Shown in pieces: positions 24,001-37,436 of a stretch of DNA of 64,000 nt. The stretch comes from Monosporascus cannonballus (Eukaryota; Ascomycota; Sordariomycetes; Xylariales): positions 620,001-684,000 of the forward strand of contig QJNS01000001.1 in NCBI GenBank assembly GCA_004154925.1, written 5' to 3'. The translations under genes were made by a program, and so were the position numbers. The notes beneath the pieces are model-generated. The model was not told the DNA's origin, made no database searches, and saw nothing but the letters and a program-made list of their open reading frames with translations. Every line of letters starts with the position of its first letter. Positions within the stretch are counted from its first letter, which is position 1.

Positions 24001-26200
24001 TTATGGGTTGAACCGGAAGTTTTAGAATAAAATGGTATTGGCGTAAAAGACGTATAAGATAAGTAAAAATAAGCTTGTTCGTAAAGGATAATTACTTTTA
24101 TACGACCGTTATATTTGAATTATTTTTGTTCCTTAAATTATTTTTTCTTTAGCGTTTATTTTAATAATTATTACGATTATTATATTAACGGAAGTAATAA
24201 AAGTAGCGTTAGGCTTTTGTTATATTGTTTAACCCAAAATAACTGTAGAAAACGCGGGTACTTTACGAGTTATAAACGTAGGCTCCCCGTATGTTCCGTG
24301 TCGAAATGGTATTATGTAAAACGATTATAGGGTATGGGAAGCCGTTTTTAACGTAAAATAATTAACTTATTTTATAGAAATTCTCGATAACCGGCCGGTA
24401 AGGTGCGGAAGTTTAGGAAAGTTAGTTACCCGAAATACGCGCCGTTTTAATCGGAAAACCTTTAATTTATTAACATACGAAAAAATACTTAAATCGCAAA
24501 ACCGGATATATAAGCATAACTTACTTTTACCGCTGTAAGGCCATAAAAAGCTAAATATATATCTGTTAATATAAAGGTTTTTAAAAGCCGAAAAAGCTTA
24601 TTTATAAAGTTATAAAAATATATAATCTTAGGAAACCGTTAATTAGGTTTTTATTAAAGGAAAATAAGTTTTAAGATATATATAAATATACGTTTATAAG
24701 TTCGATAAAAACTATTAGTTATAAAAGTATAAAGTATAATTTATAATACGTAATAATTAATAATTAAAAAGTACGTATAGCAATATATATACGTTTACTT
24801 TTGTCGAAAGGTTTTTCTGAACGTTAATCGTTATTATAGCCCGATTTAATTTAGAACTTAAATAATATAACGTTATTAACGTTTTCGTTTACGCGAATCT
24901 TTCTTACAACGTATATATAAAAATGCCCTTAGGGTATGTACATTATAATAAAGTTTTACGGATTAAAAAGGTTTTGTACGATTTAAAGAAATTACCGTTA
25001 TTATGGTAAAAAGATTGTATTAATATATTAAAGGATTTGGAATTTAACGTTATACTTTATAAGCCTTATTATTTCCTTCGTTAAGGGGTACTTTTTTTTA
25101 CGTTAATAATATTATTGTTACATACCGTAAAAAAAGTTAATATTTCGTTAATCAGGCGATTTAATAAATTAAAAAAGGTACATCTTATTAGGGAGTAAAA
25201 TTTTTTAATGGTTCTTCGATATCGAATTAATTAGAAATCGTATTAAGCGGAAAATTTTGTTATTTTAATTTGATTTTATAAATAAGCTGATTAACCCTAT
25301 TTTTAAAAATTATCTGAATAACCCCCTAAATACGCCGATAACTACCGTTAAGTTATTGCCTAGCCCTAATTTAATTATTTTAAGTTTAGTTAATAAATAT
25401 TAAAAAAAGATAAGCTCGATTTTATACGTAGCGGTTAATACTCGACCCGATATATCTTTTGTCGTATTTCGATTAGTACGATTTAACTTAAACTCTAATA
25501 CTGTATATTACGAAATGGCCGATCGAATTATATTATACTTAATCGGTACTAAGATATAGGTTTTGCAGTTCGGCGGCGAAAACTTGATGGATATATAAAG
25601 CGATAATATTTTACGAATAATACCATCGATCGAAAAAGTTACTAAATATATGTTATTAAGTTATTTAAAAAAGTAATTAAGTAAAAAAGAAATAAATAAA
25701 ATATAATAATTATTGCTATAACTGAAACAAAGTTATTATTTTTTTGCGTAGGCCGTTAAAAACCCTTTTTTATTTCTCGATTAATTATGGAATTAAGAAT
25801 TAACTTAAAAACGGGACCGTTTAATATATGATACGATAATTTGCAAATTATACAGTTAATTAACGTAAATATCGTTTTCCTTATAACGAAATTACGATAT
25901 ATTAATATATGTAATTATTGGTTATAAAAGGCAGTAAAGAAAAACCTAATTAAAATAAATTACATATCTATAGGTAATATATTAATAAATAAATTAACGA
26001 AAGACTTATTACGAAAAGCCTTTAAACATTTTAAAAGCAGCTAGGATTAATAAATATTACGGAAGCCTTTAAACGACGGAGGAACATTTTACGGGTAATT
26101 TTAAAGGAGGATTTAATTAATTAAAAGGATTTAATCGCCGGAGGAAAAATAAAATAAACAGTTGCAGCTTTAAGAGATGGTGAAAGGTGATAATTAAAGC
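21060..26200 (+). pseudogene. gag-pol relic of Copia element E
   Basis: Copia order (integrase before RT) on the plus strand. Integrase region about 23000-23800 reads VEYQVCSKVKAKR then GAFRFGQKIDIDFTNFEENS and KFVADKYLSYI. Reverse transcriptase about 24830-25300 includes MYIIIKF/VLYDLKK-type blocks and the catalytic box Y-V-N-N-I-I-V at 25099-25119, where both aspartates of YVDD are asparagine. RNase H follows (about 25400-25990), including a VNTRPDISFVV block and, near the end, an LANGLTK-like block. A purine run AAGGAGGTG (26221-26229) abuts the 3' LTR. All frames are broken by RIP-type stops. Confidence 0.85.
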
Positions 26201-26229
26201 CCTGAATACTTTAAGGCATTAAGGAGGTG

Positions 26230-26353
26230 TATCAGCTAGCCAGGTGTACTATAGCACACCAAGTACGGAAAGGTCAACTTTTGGTCGGAACATATATATT
26301 CCGTTACTAAGCTATACAAAAGTGGTACGCGTTGCGAGAACGTACGCAATTAG
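26230..26353 (+). repeat. 3' LTR of Copia element E, left part
   Basis: Matches the first 124 bp of the 5' LTR (TATCAGCTAGCC for TGTCAGCTAGCC) and stops at GCAATTAG (26346-26353), where element F begins. Confidence 0.92.
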
Positions 26354-26371
26354 TTACCTTATCTTGATCAG
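26354..26371 (+). repeat. Left terminal inverted repeat of element F
   Basis: TTACCTTATCTTGATCAG; pairs with the right end at 37373-37390 at 14 of 18 positions, including the first six. Confidence 0.7.
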
Positions 26372-26461
26372 GACCCTATTTTGGAGGTTGTGGCTGCGCC
26401 TGCGGCGCAGCAGCCATAGCCACAGCTATAGTTTTTGATCAAGAAGTATCTGTCAGGGGTC
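26363..26461. repeat. GC-rich subterminal hairpin of element F
   Basis: Nested inverted repeats: CTTGATCA (26363-26370) with TGATCAAG (26436-26443), GGACCC (26371-26376) with GGGTCC (26456-26461), and GCTGCGCC (26393-26400) with GGCGCAGC (26404-26411). Unlike the rest of F it has kept a normal GC content. It could be a binding or folding site for the transposition machinery. Confidence 0.6.
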
Positions 26462-26469
26462 CAATATAT

Positions 26470-29400
26470 CAGCTAAACTTCTTTAAGAATAATACCCACA
26501 AAAATAACAAAACCCCCAAAATAAAGTCTAATAACAAATTGTGATTTTTTCGTTCCGTTTGGTACGTTTTTATATAAATTCGCAAAATTATTAATATTAA
26601 TTTTAGCAATATATATTAATTACGAAACTTTTAATATTTTAATTTATATAATTTAACGCAAAATTGAAATCTTTATTTTTTAATATAATAATAATCTTAA
26701 TTAATACAAAATAAAAACTGTTATAATAAAAAATGGCCTAAAATGCCGATTAATATATATTATAACTTTTTACCTCTTTTAAACCAGTACGATAAAAATA
26801 TAACTTTATAAGTTAAAATAATAATATATAAAATTTAAAATTATTTATAATAAATACCGAAATATTTTATTTTTCTTAATTAATTAAATACAGGTAATAT
26901 ATTCGAAAATTTAAGATAAATATTTTAAACCTTTAAATATTTAACATTTTAAAATAAAATATTTATTTTTATCCAATATGTTTATTAATCTTTTGCCGAT
27001 ATAAACGTAATTAACTTATATTCCAATATTATATATACGGCCGATAACCTTATAGAAGTTTTGCGCTGTCGGTTTATTCGCCTTATATTAAGCGCTATAT
27101 ATAACGAGTAAGGCCGTATTTTACGAAAAAAATAAATTCATACGGTATATAAACTGGTTTTCGGAAAACTTAATATTTTTTATTATTAAAATAAATTTTG
27201 GAAGATTTTTAATTATTTAAACGTTTTTGTTAATAACCGATTTAATTATTATCCAAATTATATTATTAATTAAATTGGGAAAAAAATAGGAAATTTTTAT
27301 ATTAATTATTTTTTATTTTGTTTTTATTTTAATATTTACAAATACGAAAAAACTTAATCCATAAATATTGGACTATATAGTTACCGAATAATATAATTAT
27401 ATTATTTTCAATTTTAAATAAGTATCGAATAATTAATTTTAAATTATTACGTTAAATTTTATTTTTAAACGGTAATTTAATGTAATTATTATCGACAAAT
27501 ATATTCATTATTAAAATACGAAAACTTCCGGCTTAAATATATTAATAACCGTAATTTAAGTTTTTTTTTCCTTATTTATATATATTAATTTATATATATA
27601 ATAATTACTAGTAATATTACAAAAAGAAATTGCGAAATATAACGGTTTTCGTCAAATCGGCGGCCTAATTAAATATGGTTATAAGGCGGAAATCCGGCGT
27701 TTTAATATTAATTATTCCGAAATTAACATTATTGTTTTTCTTATACCTAAAAGTTAACGTTCGAATTAAAAATATATAAATTTTTTAATAATTAATATAT
27801 TCGAGTTATTAAATAATATTTTTTTAATTTAGTTTAATAATTTATATTTTTATTAAGATTATTATTTACGTTAATAATAAGGTGAAAATTATAAATATCC
27901 GTAATTATTTATTTAAAATTATAATATACCGGGGGTATTCGTTAAAGGATATAAAAAAATTATTAAATTTTATAATTCCGAAATATTTTACGGAAACCAA
28001 ATTTGCATATATTATAACTTGAAATAATCGGATAATTTTATCCGCATCATTATATCTATTACCGTTTTTAGATTAAATATAAATATCCCAAATATTAATC
28101 GAATGATATAATAAAATATACCGTAAAGTTTTTCGATTAAGGATTTATAATAATAATTTGGTTAAACGGTTCGTAATTATAAACGATTAAATATAATTAG
28201 TTATAAATAAGTTATATTATTTATACCTTATTAGGCGTTCGATAAATATAAAATTAAATTATTTATTTTAAAAAAAAAATTAAAATAATAAAAACGATTT
28301 AGGCCCGGTAAATCAAAAACCGTATTATTTATAAAAACATAAAGGTTTTAATAAAAAATAACGTAACGGATTCGGATAATAAAAAGAACGATACGTAATT
28401 TAGCGCGAATAATTTCGATTAAGATGAAATAATTACTAAAGCTTAATTTTAACTTTCGGCCGGTTAAAATATTATCCGTAAATTTCTGAAATGGAATAAT
28501 TCTGATTTACGATACCGGATAAAAATAAGCTTTAAAAATATGCGTTATTTAACGGCAAATATATACGTAAAGCGATTTTGGCATATTTAAAAAAACGAAA
28601 TTGTTATATTGGAAAAGGACCGTAATAACCTAATTCCGGCTGGATTTTGTTATAATATATATATGCTTAATTTCTTTTATATATCCGAACCTTTAAATTC
28701 GAAAATATCTGCATAAAAATAATTAAAAGCCGGTTCGGTAAAGGCGGTTGTTTAGGAAATAATAAAGTTTTGGTATAAATAACGGGCGAACGAATTATTT
28801 TTTGCGTAATTATTTCCGTTTAGCAATAAAACGGCAAAATAAATATTTATTTTTATTAAATTTAAATAATATTTATTTATTAAGTTCTCGAATAAATTAA
28901 ATAAAGTTAAAAGTCTATTTTTAATTCAAAATATAATTAAATTAACTAAGACGGTTCCCGGTTTTAATAAATAACAATATTAGGATATTTTAAAAAAACC
29001 CCTTATATTCTGTATTATATATAATATATAAAAAAATTTTATTTTCGATTTTATAAAAAGCATAAATAATTTTCCGTAAACGGCAAAATTTATTTAATCG
29101 GAAATAACGGCGTTATATCTCTATATCGTAAACCGAACCATATAAGTTACGGATTATTATTATATTATAAATTCAATAAATATCGAAAAGAAATTACAAA
29201 GCCGCCGTAAGTTGCGCCCTGTCCTAATTAAAAAATACCATATACGGTTATTCGGTTTAAATTAATAATTAACGGTTTAACGGTAATCTTCATAATTCAA
29301 ATACTAAACCGGCATATAGTTTATATATCTTTACGATTTGGAATCGTAATTTCGATTATAACGACGTTTGTGCTTATACGCGTAATTCGCGATATACTGG

Positions 29401-32400
29401 ATAATTTTAATTAAAAGCTTATTTTGTTTTTTATTTATAACGTCGGCGCAAAACTTATTATTCCCAAATATTTTTAATTTTTCATCCTTATTTTTGTTAC
29501 CGTACATATATTTGCATAATTCGTTTATTTTTATATCGTTACCGGAATTACCGGCGTCGCTAAAACGTAATAATTTATAGCCCGATATTATAAATAATAT
29601 ATCGGAAAAAAAATCGAAATAATAATCCTTATCGAAATTAAAAAATTACGTCTTAAAAATAAACGATATTTATTAGATAATAATATTAATAATAAATTAA
29701 AGGATGATTATAATATTAAGTTAAAAAATAATAATCGAAATTTTGCCGGTTTTAATTAAAACCGATAACAAAAAATGCGTTCGATTTCGGTACAACATTA
29801 CGGTTATAAAGCGCGATAATTATAAAAATTTATATAATATTAATTAAAATTATGAATATATTATTTACTTATTACATTCGTTATTTTTATTAATTTTTAA
29901 TTTGTTAAGTTTTATACGAAATATTAATTTGTTTTAATTCGGATTAATTATATGCTATAATAAATATACAATAAACTTTTTTTAATTAAGAAAATTAACG
30001 GAATTCTTTATTAGGTCATTCGAATTATAATTTATTGCGGTTTTTAGCAAATTATTCCTTTAATTTATAACCCTTGATTTACGACGCCGAATTAGAATTT
30101 TTTAAATCTTACTTTCCGATTTCTTTTTTAAATTTGTCGTATTAATTCTTAAAATGTTATTATTTTTTTAAGTTTTAATGTATTTTGGCTCGGGTCGAAT
30201 AATTAAAGTAAAAAATTAATTATACGGGTAAATAAATAATATAGATAATTTTTCGTTAATATTAGGAAAGCTATTTTTTCGTTATTGATATAATTATTCT
30301 AGTATCCGTTTTTTTAATATTAATTCGAAACGTTTAAAATTCCGGGTTTGGAATAAATCCTTATTAATTATGTTTTATAACTTTATTCTTTTATAATTAA
30401 AATTAATATTTATCGGCATACGGTCCTAATTAATATTTTTCGAAACCGTCCGTATATCTTATTGTTATTTTGTTAAGAATTTTGGTAATTATTTCTTTTT
30501 CGAATTAGGGTTTTTTAGTTCCCTTAATAAAGGTCGACGGCCGGATTTAGCTTTTTTTTTTTTTTTGCCGAGTTTTCTTTTTGTCGGCGTAATTGGGTTC
30601 CCGGTTGGTTCTAGGGATTTCTTTGCTTTTTTTCGATTAATTTCAAGAATTCCTTTACATTAGCATTTTACATAAATATATTAATAATCGGATATTTTAA
30701 GTAACCGCCGAAAACCTTAATATTAGCATTAAATATACCACGGTATTTAAAAATCTAATTTTTATATAAAGTTATTTATTCGGTAATTAATTATGTATAA
30801 TTACGGATTTTTCCTTTGTTTAATATCATAAAAATAACGTTTACATATTATATATTACAAAATATATCGCCGTTTTAAAAAAATTTTAATTAAGATTATA
30901 AAATTACTATATTTTTAATATTATTTATATTATATAAATCGTTATGGATAATAAACTCCCGAAAACGACTAACGGCTTAAATTATACAATTCTTTAAAAA
31001 ATAAACGCCGGTTAAATTTATAATATGGAAAACATTTATTTTGCAATTCGACAAATTTATTATCTAATAATTTGTATTATCCGTATCGATAACTCTATTA
31101 CTATATTTTAATATAAGAAAAACGAATAATGTTTTATATTATTTAATACTTTCTTTTGAATTTAGTAAAAACGAAATTTAAAAATCATTAAAATACATAC
31201 ATGTATTTCTTATTAATTTTTTATAAATCTTATATATATAATCGAAATCCCGAAATATTTATTTAAGTATTATTCCGAGATTATCGTAAATAAAATCTAT
31301 ATAAATATATATGTAACTGTAAATAACTTATGCTTTTTGACATATAATAATAAAATTTATTTTATAAAGACCTTATGGTATTAAAATTTTATCGAATAAT
31401 CGTTTGATTTAAGGAAAACTTATTTTATAAGCTGGAAAAAGATTTGGAAAAACAGTATATATAATAAAAAGTAAAATACGGAAAATAGCGCCGTAATTAA
31501 TATAATTTGCATTAAAAGTTAACTTAACGCCATTACAATCTTTATATACGTTTCAATTTTTTATTAAATCGTTATATATTTTCCGAATACGATTATTATA
31601 TTTTGTTATATTAAACGGCAATAATATTATTTTAATAACTGCATAATATTAAGTATATATAAATATATAATTATAATTGGGAAATTTAATAATATTATAA
31701 GTTTATCGATATAAATTCGGCCTAATTAAGACCAGAAATATAAATAAAAGATGTAAAATATAATAAATAAAATAAGATTCGTATATTAAATAATTACAGA
31801 ATATAATACTAATATTAATAAGGAATATATAAGGCTTTATAATATATAAATAAAATTTACGGATAATTAATAAGTTATAAAAATATCTTAAGATAAAATA
31901 TATAATTAAGATTAAAATATATATAAATTTTAGGATTATATAATTATAAATATATAAATTATTAGTTTTATATAAGTTATTAAAGATAAATAGAGAAATT
32001 AATGTTATTTTTTACAACGAAATCATAATATATAAAAAAGGTTTTAATAATTATATATAAATTATACGAAATTTATATTATGTTGCAAATTTCTTAATAT
32101 GATTTATAAAATTATTTCGATCAAATATATATTAAATATGATTATTATAATTACTTAATATATAATCAATATTATTTATTTAGCCGTAATTCTTTATAAT
32201 TCTAAATATTTATTTTACCTTAATATATAAAATTCCGTTATTTGCGATATAATAATTATTAATCAGTTTTTTTTATTTAATATCTAAAATCCGTATTATA
32301 ATATATATCTTTATATATTTTACAATATTATAAAGGGTAAATGAATTTTTTACCGATATAATAATGGTAATTTCCGTGATAGCTCCTAATAATATATCCC

Positions 32401-35400
32401 GAATAAATCTAAAAAATCCTATTTGCCCGGTTAAAGAAATTAAATTCGCTAATAATATCCCCGAAAAATAACTTGACTCCAAAAAATAACCTTAAAAATA
32501 GGTAACAAAATTTTGGACCAAAAAATAACCGGAATAAATATTAAAATAAAAACAATCTGCCCCCGAAAAATAATCTTAAAAACGGGTAATAAAATCTTTA
32601 ACTAAAAAATAACCGGAACCGGTATCAAAATAACTTATAATAAGGCGAAACTCATAATGTAATCCAAATTAAAATATTTTTGTATTAATTAAATAATTTT
32701 CGATTATTTTAAAATATAAGATATTTTTTACAGAAAGTACATATTATACGTAATTAATTCCAAATACTAAATATATACCATAAGGTTATATTAATATGGC
32801 GAAAAGTTAGAAAGAAATAAGTATTTTACGTTTTAATATTAATACAAATATATATTAATCAAAAAAATCTTATATTTATTAAAAGTTTATAAGTTCGATA
32901 ATATTGTGAAAAACTTATATTATAAACAAGAATTTTTATTACGGAAAAATTTAATATTTATATAAGCATGAAATATTAATAATATAATTCGGGATATTTT
33001 CCGTTATAATAACTAATAAAATAATGTTTACGTTATAACGGATTATGCTGGCCTTATAAGTTATTAAATTATTAAGTTAATTACGGACTTTAAATTAATT
33101 GCGGTTTTCGTAATTTAACGAAAAAATATATAAATCCGATATTATATAAACGATACGAAAAAAGGTTTATAATTTCGTAAATTAAGCCGCCTGACCAAAA
33201 AATATATATTATGTAATTATTTTATAAATATGATAATTTACGAAAATAAACAAGTAATAAATATACAAATTACGTATAAAAATACGGTAAAAAATATTTA
33301 TATATGATGTTTAAATATTGGGCATTATTATATGGCCCGAGTACAAATTTCTAAAAAGATTTAAATATAAATATTGCGCTTAAAACGAGTAAGACTTTGT
33401 GATTCGAAAACATAAAAGAATTTATTAATATATAGGTTATAATAATGTACAAAAAAAGTAAAACGGAAAACAAAGTTCAAAAAATATTTAAAAACGTTAA
33501 TTAGTAAATTAATTGCAAACGGAGTATATAGGCTAATCCGAAATTATACGTTATATTTATTTATAAACAATACGATATTTCTATATAATTTTACGAAAAA
33601 CAAAACGTTTAAACGGAATATAATTTTTTAGAATTATATAAATTATAAACTTAATTATTTATATTGGTTTCGTTAATAATTATATTATATATTATATCGT
33701 AAAATATTGTATTTTGTACTTATGGTTTTATTACCGAAAACAAATAAATTATTTTAATATAATAACCAAGTAATTATAAAAATATATAAAACGATTCCGA
33801 TATTAATTAATTAGGATTATGTAAGTAACAAAATTATATTAATATTAAAATTTTAATATAAATATTATATTATTTATAAAAAGGTATAAAGTAATAAAAA
33901 GGTAAAAGATTATATTAACAGTTCGTTTTTATCCGATAAATTCTTATTTTGCTTATCCGACGACGACGATAACGATAACAGACCGCCTTAATTAAAATTA
34001 TTAATTAAATTATCGATACTTTGTACCATAAAATTATAACTTTTTTCCGTATATAAAATATTATGGTTATCCGGAGCCAAATTATTTTTAGCAAATTTAA
34101 TATTAAAAGCTTTTCGGGTAATTAGGTTAACGTTATTTATAAATTAATTTTTATTTTTTGCCGTATTTAGTTAATTAAATTTATTTACGTTATTAACAAT
34201 AAGTACGGTATTATTAAAATCGATAAGCTTAATTTCCATAGCTTTACGGCCCGCGGCCAAAATATCTTTGAAATCTTAGCAGTTTTTTTTAATCCGAAAC
34301 GGATATCCCTTGATAAACCAGAAATTCCGAAGCAGAAAATAAACGCGTTCAAAAATTTCGTTACGAAAATCACGAATAACGTAACGCCTATTTCGCGAAA
34401 AAGCAAAACGGATATGGAATTTACGTTATAAAAATATACGGTATTTAATTAAAAACGAATTTCGGAAAAAAATAATATTAACGTTATATATATTATGTTT
34501 CGACCGATAAAGTTCGTTAACAAACCACAGATTATAATATTCGCTTTTTCGATTAAATAGGTTTTATATTTTTTCTTTATATTTTATCGGAACCAGATTT
34601 AATATTAAAATCGAATTAATAAAAACTTAATTGAATATTGCAAAACTTAATATCCAGTTAAAATAAAACATTTCTTTGCCGTAATTAAATTAACCGGCCC
34701 TATAAAAAAATAATAATATCGGTATTAACCGCCTACTATAACTAATATCGTTATATCGTATAATATATAAAAGGTATAAATAAATTTAGTTCATTTTAAA
34801 AAAAACAGCAATAATTTCGTAATTTTTTATTTATAAAAATAATATTAATCGATTATTAATTATTATTTTTAATAAGGTTAAAAAAATTATTGCCCCATAA
34901 AATATCGGTCATATTAAAAATATTTCCGGTTCCGTACTTATCCGATAAAAAAAACCTTATTCGGCACATTTTAATCACAATTACGCCGCTTAAAAAATAA
35001 CATAAGTAAATTATATTTTCGAATTAAAAAAATAAAATATTTACGAATTATCCGTAAAATTATTTATATTACCAGGTAACCTAATATTCATAAATAATAA
35101 TTAAAAAGTTTCGTCGGAAAAATCGTTATTTATTAATATATCTTAATTAAAATCCCGCGATATTTTCCTTATTTATCCGGTGTAACCAAAATATTGAGAA
35201 ATTATATTATATGCGATAAATTCAGATTCGGCAACGGTTAACTGGAAATATATATATTTTATAAACTCGATAAGTTCGGCTTTTAAAAAAAGGTTTTCGA
35301 TTAAGATATTCTGGGAAATTTTATATATGCTAAATATTTTTGTTATAAGTAATTCGTATTAAATACGTAATTTCTGCAAAAATAACGTAAATATATAAAT

Positions 35401-37260
35401 ATTATGTATATAATGGATAAAAGGTTCGAAAAAGTGGAATTTCGGCGATTATTGATATAATTACGTTATTTTATTTAAAAATTAATAATTCGTCTCCAAA
35501 ATTATTTATGTTTAATATATCCCGGTTATAGTATTAAGCCAATAAATACGTATAAATATAAATACAAAATTTATTTATATATAAAACAAAATAAAAATAA
35601 AAAAAGTTTATCGTTTTTTATTATATAAATCAGTTATTTCGATTTAATTAGCTTATATTTTCCGAATATAACTGATTAATTTTTAATTTTTATAGATAAA
35701 ATAGAAACGTTCCAAAAACCAATAGGATTATTTTTTTAAAAAAATTTATATATCCTTTAAAAAACCTTTCGATAAACGTTATAAATATCGTTAATAATAC
35801 CATTATTTTCGTTAATTACATTTAACGAAATCAAACGTATTTATTATACGGAATATATTTTAATTTAAGAAAACCGGGAAATTTTTATTTGCTATATATA
35901 TAAAACGTATTAATAAAAGTAAAAAATAAATCCGCATAATATTAATTACGAACTAATAGGAAATATTAAGCGGTACTAGATATTATTATAACGTTTTATA
36001 AAATTATTTTATTTTATAATATTAATTAGGCCGGAATATAAATTGCTTTAATTTTTATTTAAAAATACGGTTATAATAACGAATAAGGATAATAATAATA
36101 TTTTATATAACGGTACCGTATTAAAACGTTATATTACGAACATAATTTTAAATATTAAAATTAATGTATTAAAATACGACATCGCCTTATTATATTTAAC
36201 TATAAAACGTAATTTATCTTAATTAAAATTATATAATTATAAAAAAATTAATATGGTTATCTTAGTTTTTTCCGTTAACCGAATTATGTTTTTATTTAAC
36301 GTGTAATAATTTTCGTAAATATCTAACTTTTTTAATATATTAATATTATTTCGTAATAAATCCGAAAATAATAGAAACGTGCCTAATAAATAAGGTAAAT
36401 AACTGCCGTTAATTTTGGAAATTCTTTTAAATATAATAATTAAAATTATAAAATATATATATATATAAATATCCGGATTATTATTATTACGAAACGGTTT
36501 CGTTTTTTGCTTCGTATTATATAACTGCCATTTTTTCCTAAGATATATAATTACCTAATTTAAGAACTTAAATTAATTAAAAATAAACGTTTTTACAAAA
36601 TAATAATTTTTGTCCAAGGTAATATGGGTTATTTTAATTTCGAATAATACCTTTTTTAACAGGCGACGGAATCTAGGCCCTTTTGCAAGAGTTATAAGCT
36701 TTCCTTATAATATATTATGGTATTTACGTATAACGGGGTCCTAATTAGCCGGAATTAAAATTTTCTATTAATTTTCGCATATTAATAACTTTTTGCATAT
36801 TTGTATTTTTTTAAAAAAAAAAACGTTAATTAATCGGTTAATCCGAACGGTTAAATTAATAATTCGGCTTAAATCGTCGTAAAAAACCTAATTACAAATA
36901 AAATTTTTAAACGTTATATTAATATTTTTATGTTAATGCCAAAAGTTCAAGATATGTATACGTATATTCTGTTTTAAGGGCGTGGCGCGGTAAAACTAGG
37001 AAAATTCGTATTTATCGTATTTTGAAAAAGAAAATAATAATATGACAGATTCGGGCTGTAATTATTATACGCACTATAATTTAAAAATAATAAATAAGTT
37101 TTAATCAAAACCAAAATACTATTAATAATAAGCCATAACAAAAATAACGGTATATATATATATATTTATAAAACAACGTTTTGTTATTAAGTTATTACGG
37201 ATTTTTGTTTTTTTAAAAAAACAAATGCACCAAACGAAACCGTTTATATGCAATTACAAC
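26470..37260 (-). pseudogene. Unrecognised large coding relic(s) of element F
   Basis: The minus strand gives the most protein-like reading once transition-type stops are ignored. About 34430-33905 reads NRRYVIRDFRNEIFERVYFL and then GYPFRIKKNC, DILAAGRKAMEIK, NNLAPDNHNILYTEKSYNF and GGLLSLSSSSDKQ. About 30650-30510 is lysine-rich (LGKKKKKAKSGRRPLLREL). About 28800-28250 reads SPVIYTKTLLFPKQPPLPNR and QPELGYYGPFP. This suggests one or more long proteins on the minus strand. I cannot assign a family and see no certain Walker, DDE or tyrosine-recombinase motif. Plus-strand frames in the same area look less coherent. Confidence 0.4.
32480..32632. repeat. Two-copy imperfect direct repeat in element F
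   Basis: About 70 bp at 32480-32550 is repeated at 32563-32632. The shared words are AAAAATAAYCTTAAAAA, GGTAAYAAAAT and CAAAAAATAACCGGAA-like blocks. A third partial start (CCCGAAAAATAA) lies just upstream near 32459. Confidence 0.6.
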
Positions 37261-37372
37261 TCAGGCCTCGCTAGCTCGTTACGGGGATTTGGGATTTAAT
37301 TGGTTAATATTTAGCGTTATAGAGCGATACTTGAGTAACTTTGAAAAAATTGGGAAAACGAGCCAGGGAGGT

Positions 37373-37390
37373 CTGAGCTAGCTGAGGTAA
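37373..37390 (-). repeat. Right terminal inverted repeat of element F
   Basis: Plus-strand sequence CTGAGCTAGCTGAGGTAA, the inverse partner of the left end. It is followed directly by the target duplication GCAATTAG. Confidence 0.7.
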
Positions 37391-37398
37391 GCAATTAG

Positions 37399-37436
37399 CT
37401 GAATACAACAACAACTGATATCCCCTATATCTGACA
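37399..37436 (+). repeat. 3' LTR of Copia element E, right part
   Basis: The last 38 bp of the Copia LTR (CTGAATACAACAACAACTGA and on to ATATCTGACA), matching 21017-21054. It is followed by the element E target duplication GAAAT. Confidence 0.92.

Larger units (their letters stand above)
26354..37390. mobile_element. 11-kb TIR element F with 8-bp target duplication
   Basis: An 11,037-bp insertion inside the Copia 3' LTR. It is bounded by an exact 8-bp direct repeat GCAATTAG (26346-26353 and 37391-37398). Its ends are imperfect inverted repeats: TTACCTTATCTTGATCAG on the left against TTACCTCAGCTAGCTCAG read from the right, 14 of 18 identical. The interior is AT-rich and full of RIP-type stops, so the element is or was repeated in the genome. 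Coherent but unrecognised reading frames lie on the minus strand. An 8-bp duplication fits hAT-like or Zisupton/KDZ-like DNA transposons. The TTAC terminus also recalls Starship elements, but no captain recombinase is visible. The class is unresolved. Confidence 0.8.
20893..37436 (+). mobile_element. Ty1/Copia retrotransposon E, interrupted by element F
   Basis: The 5' LTR (162 bp, 20893-21054), interior (21055-26229) and 3' LTR are split into 26230-26353 and 37399-37436. The two LTR pieces add up to 124 + 38 = 162 bp, equal to the 5' LTR, which proves that the 11-kb element F landed inside it. Flanks are GAAAC (20888-20892) and GAAAT (37437-37441), a 5-bp target duplication with one C-to-T change. 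The outer sequences join to a continuous gag of element C. Without F the element is about 5.5 kb, normal for Copia. Confidence 0.92.

Noticed and set aside
24115..24330. 71-codon frame in Copia element E
   Set aside because: Chance opening in an AT-rich, RIP-mutated interior; not the Copia pol frame.
26354..37390. Starship-type giant element
   Set aside because: The TTAC terminus is suggestive, but there is no visible tyrosine-recombinase captain, no cargo genes, and the paired inverted ends with an 8-bp duplication fit a cut-and-paste transposon better.
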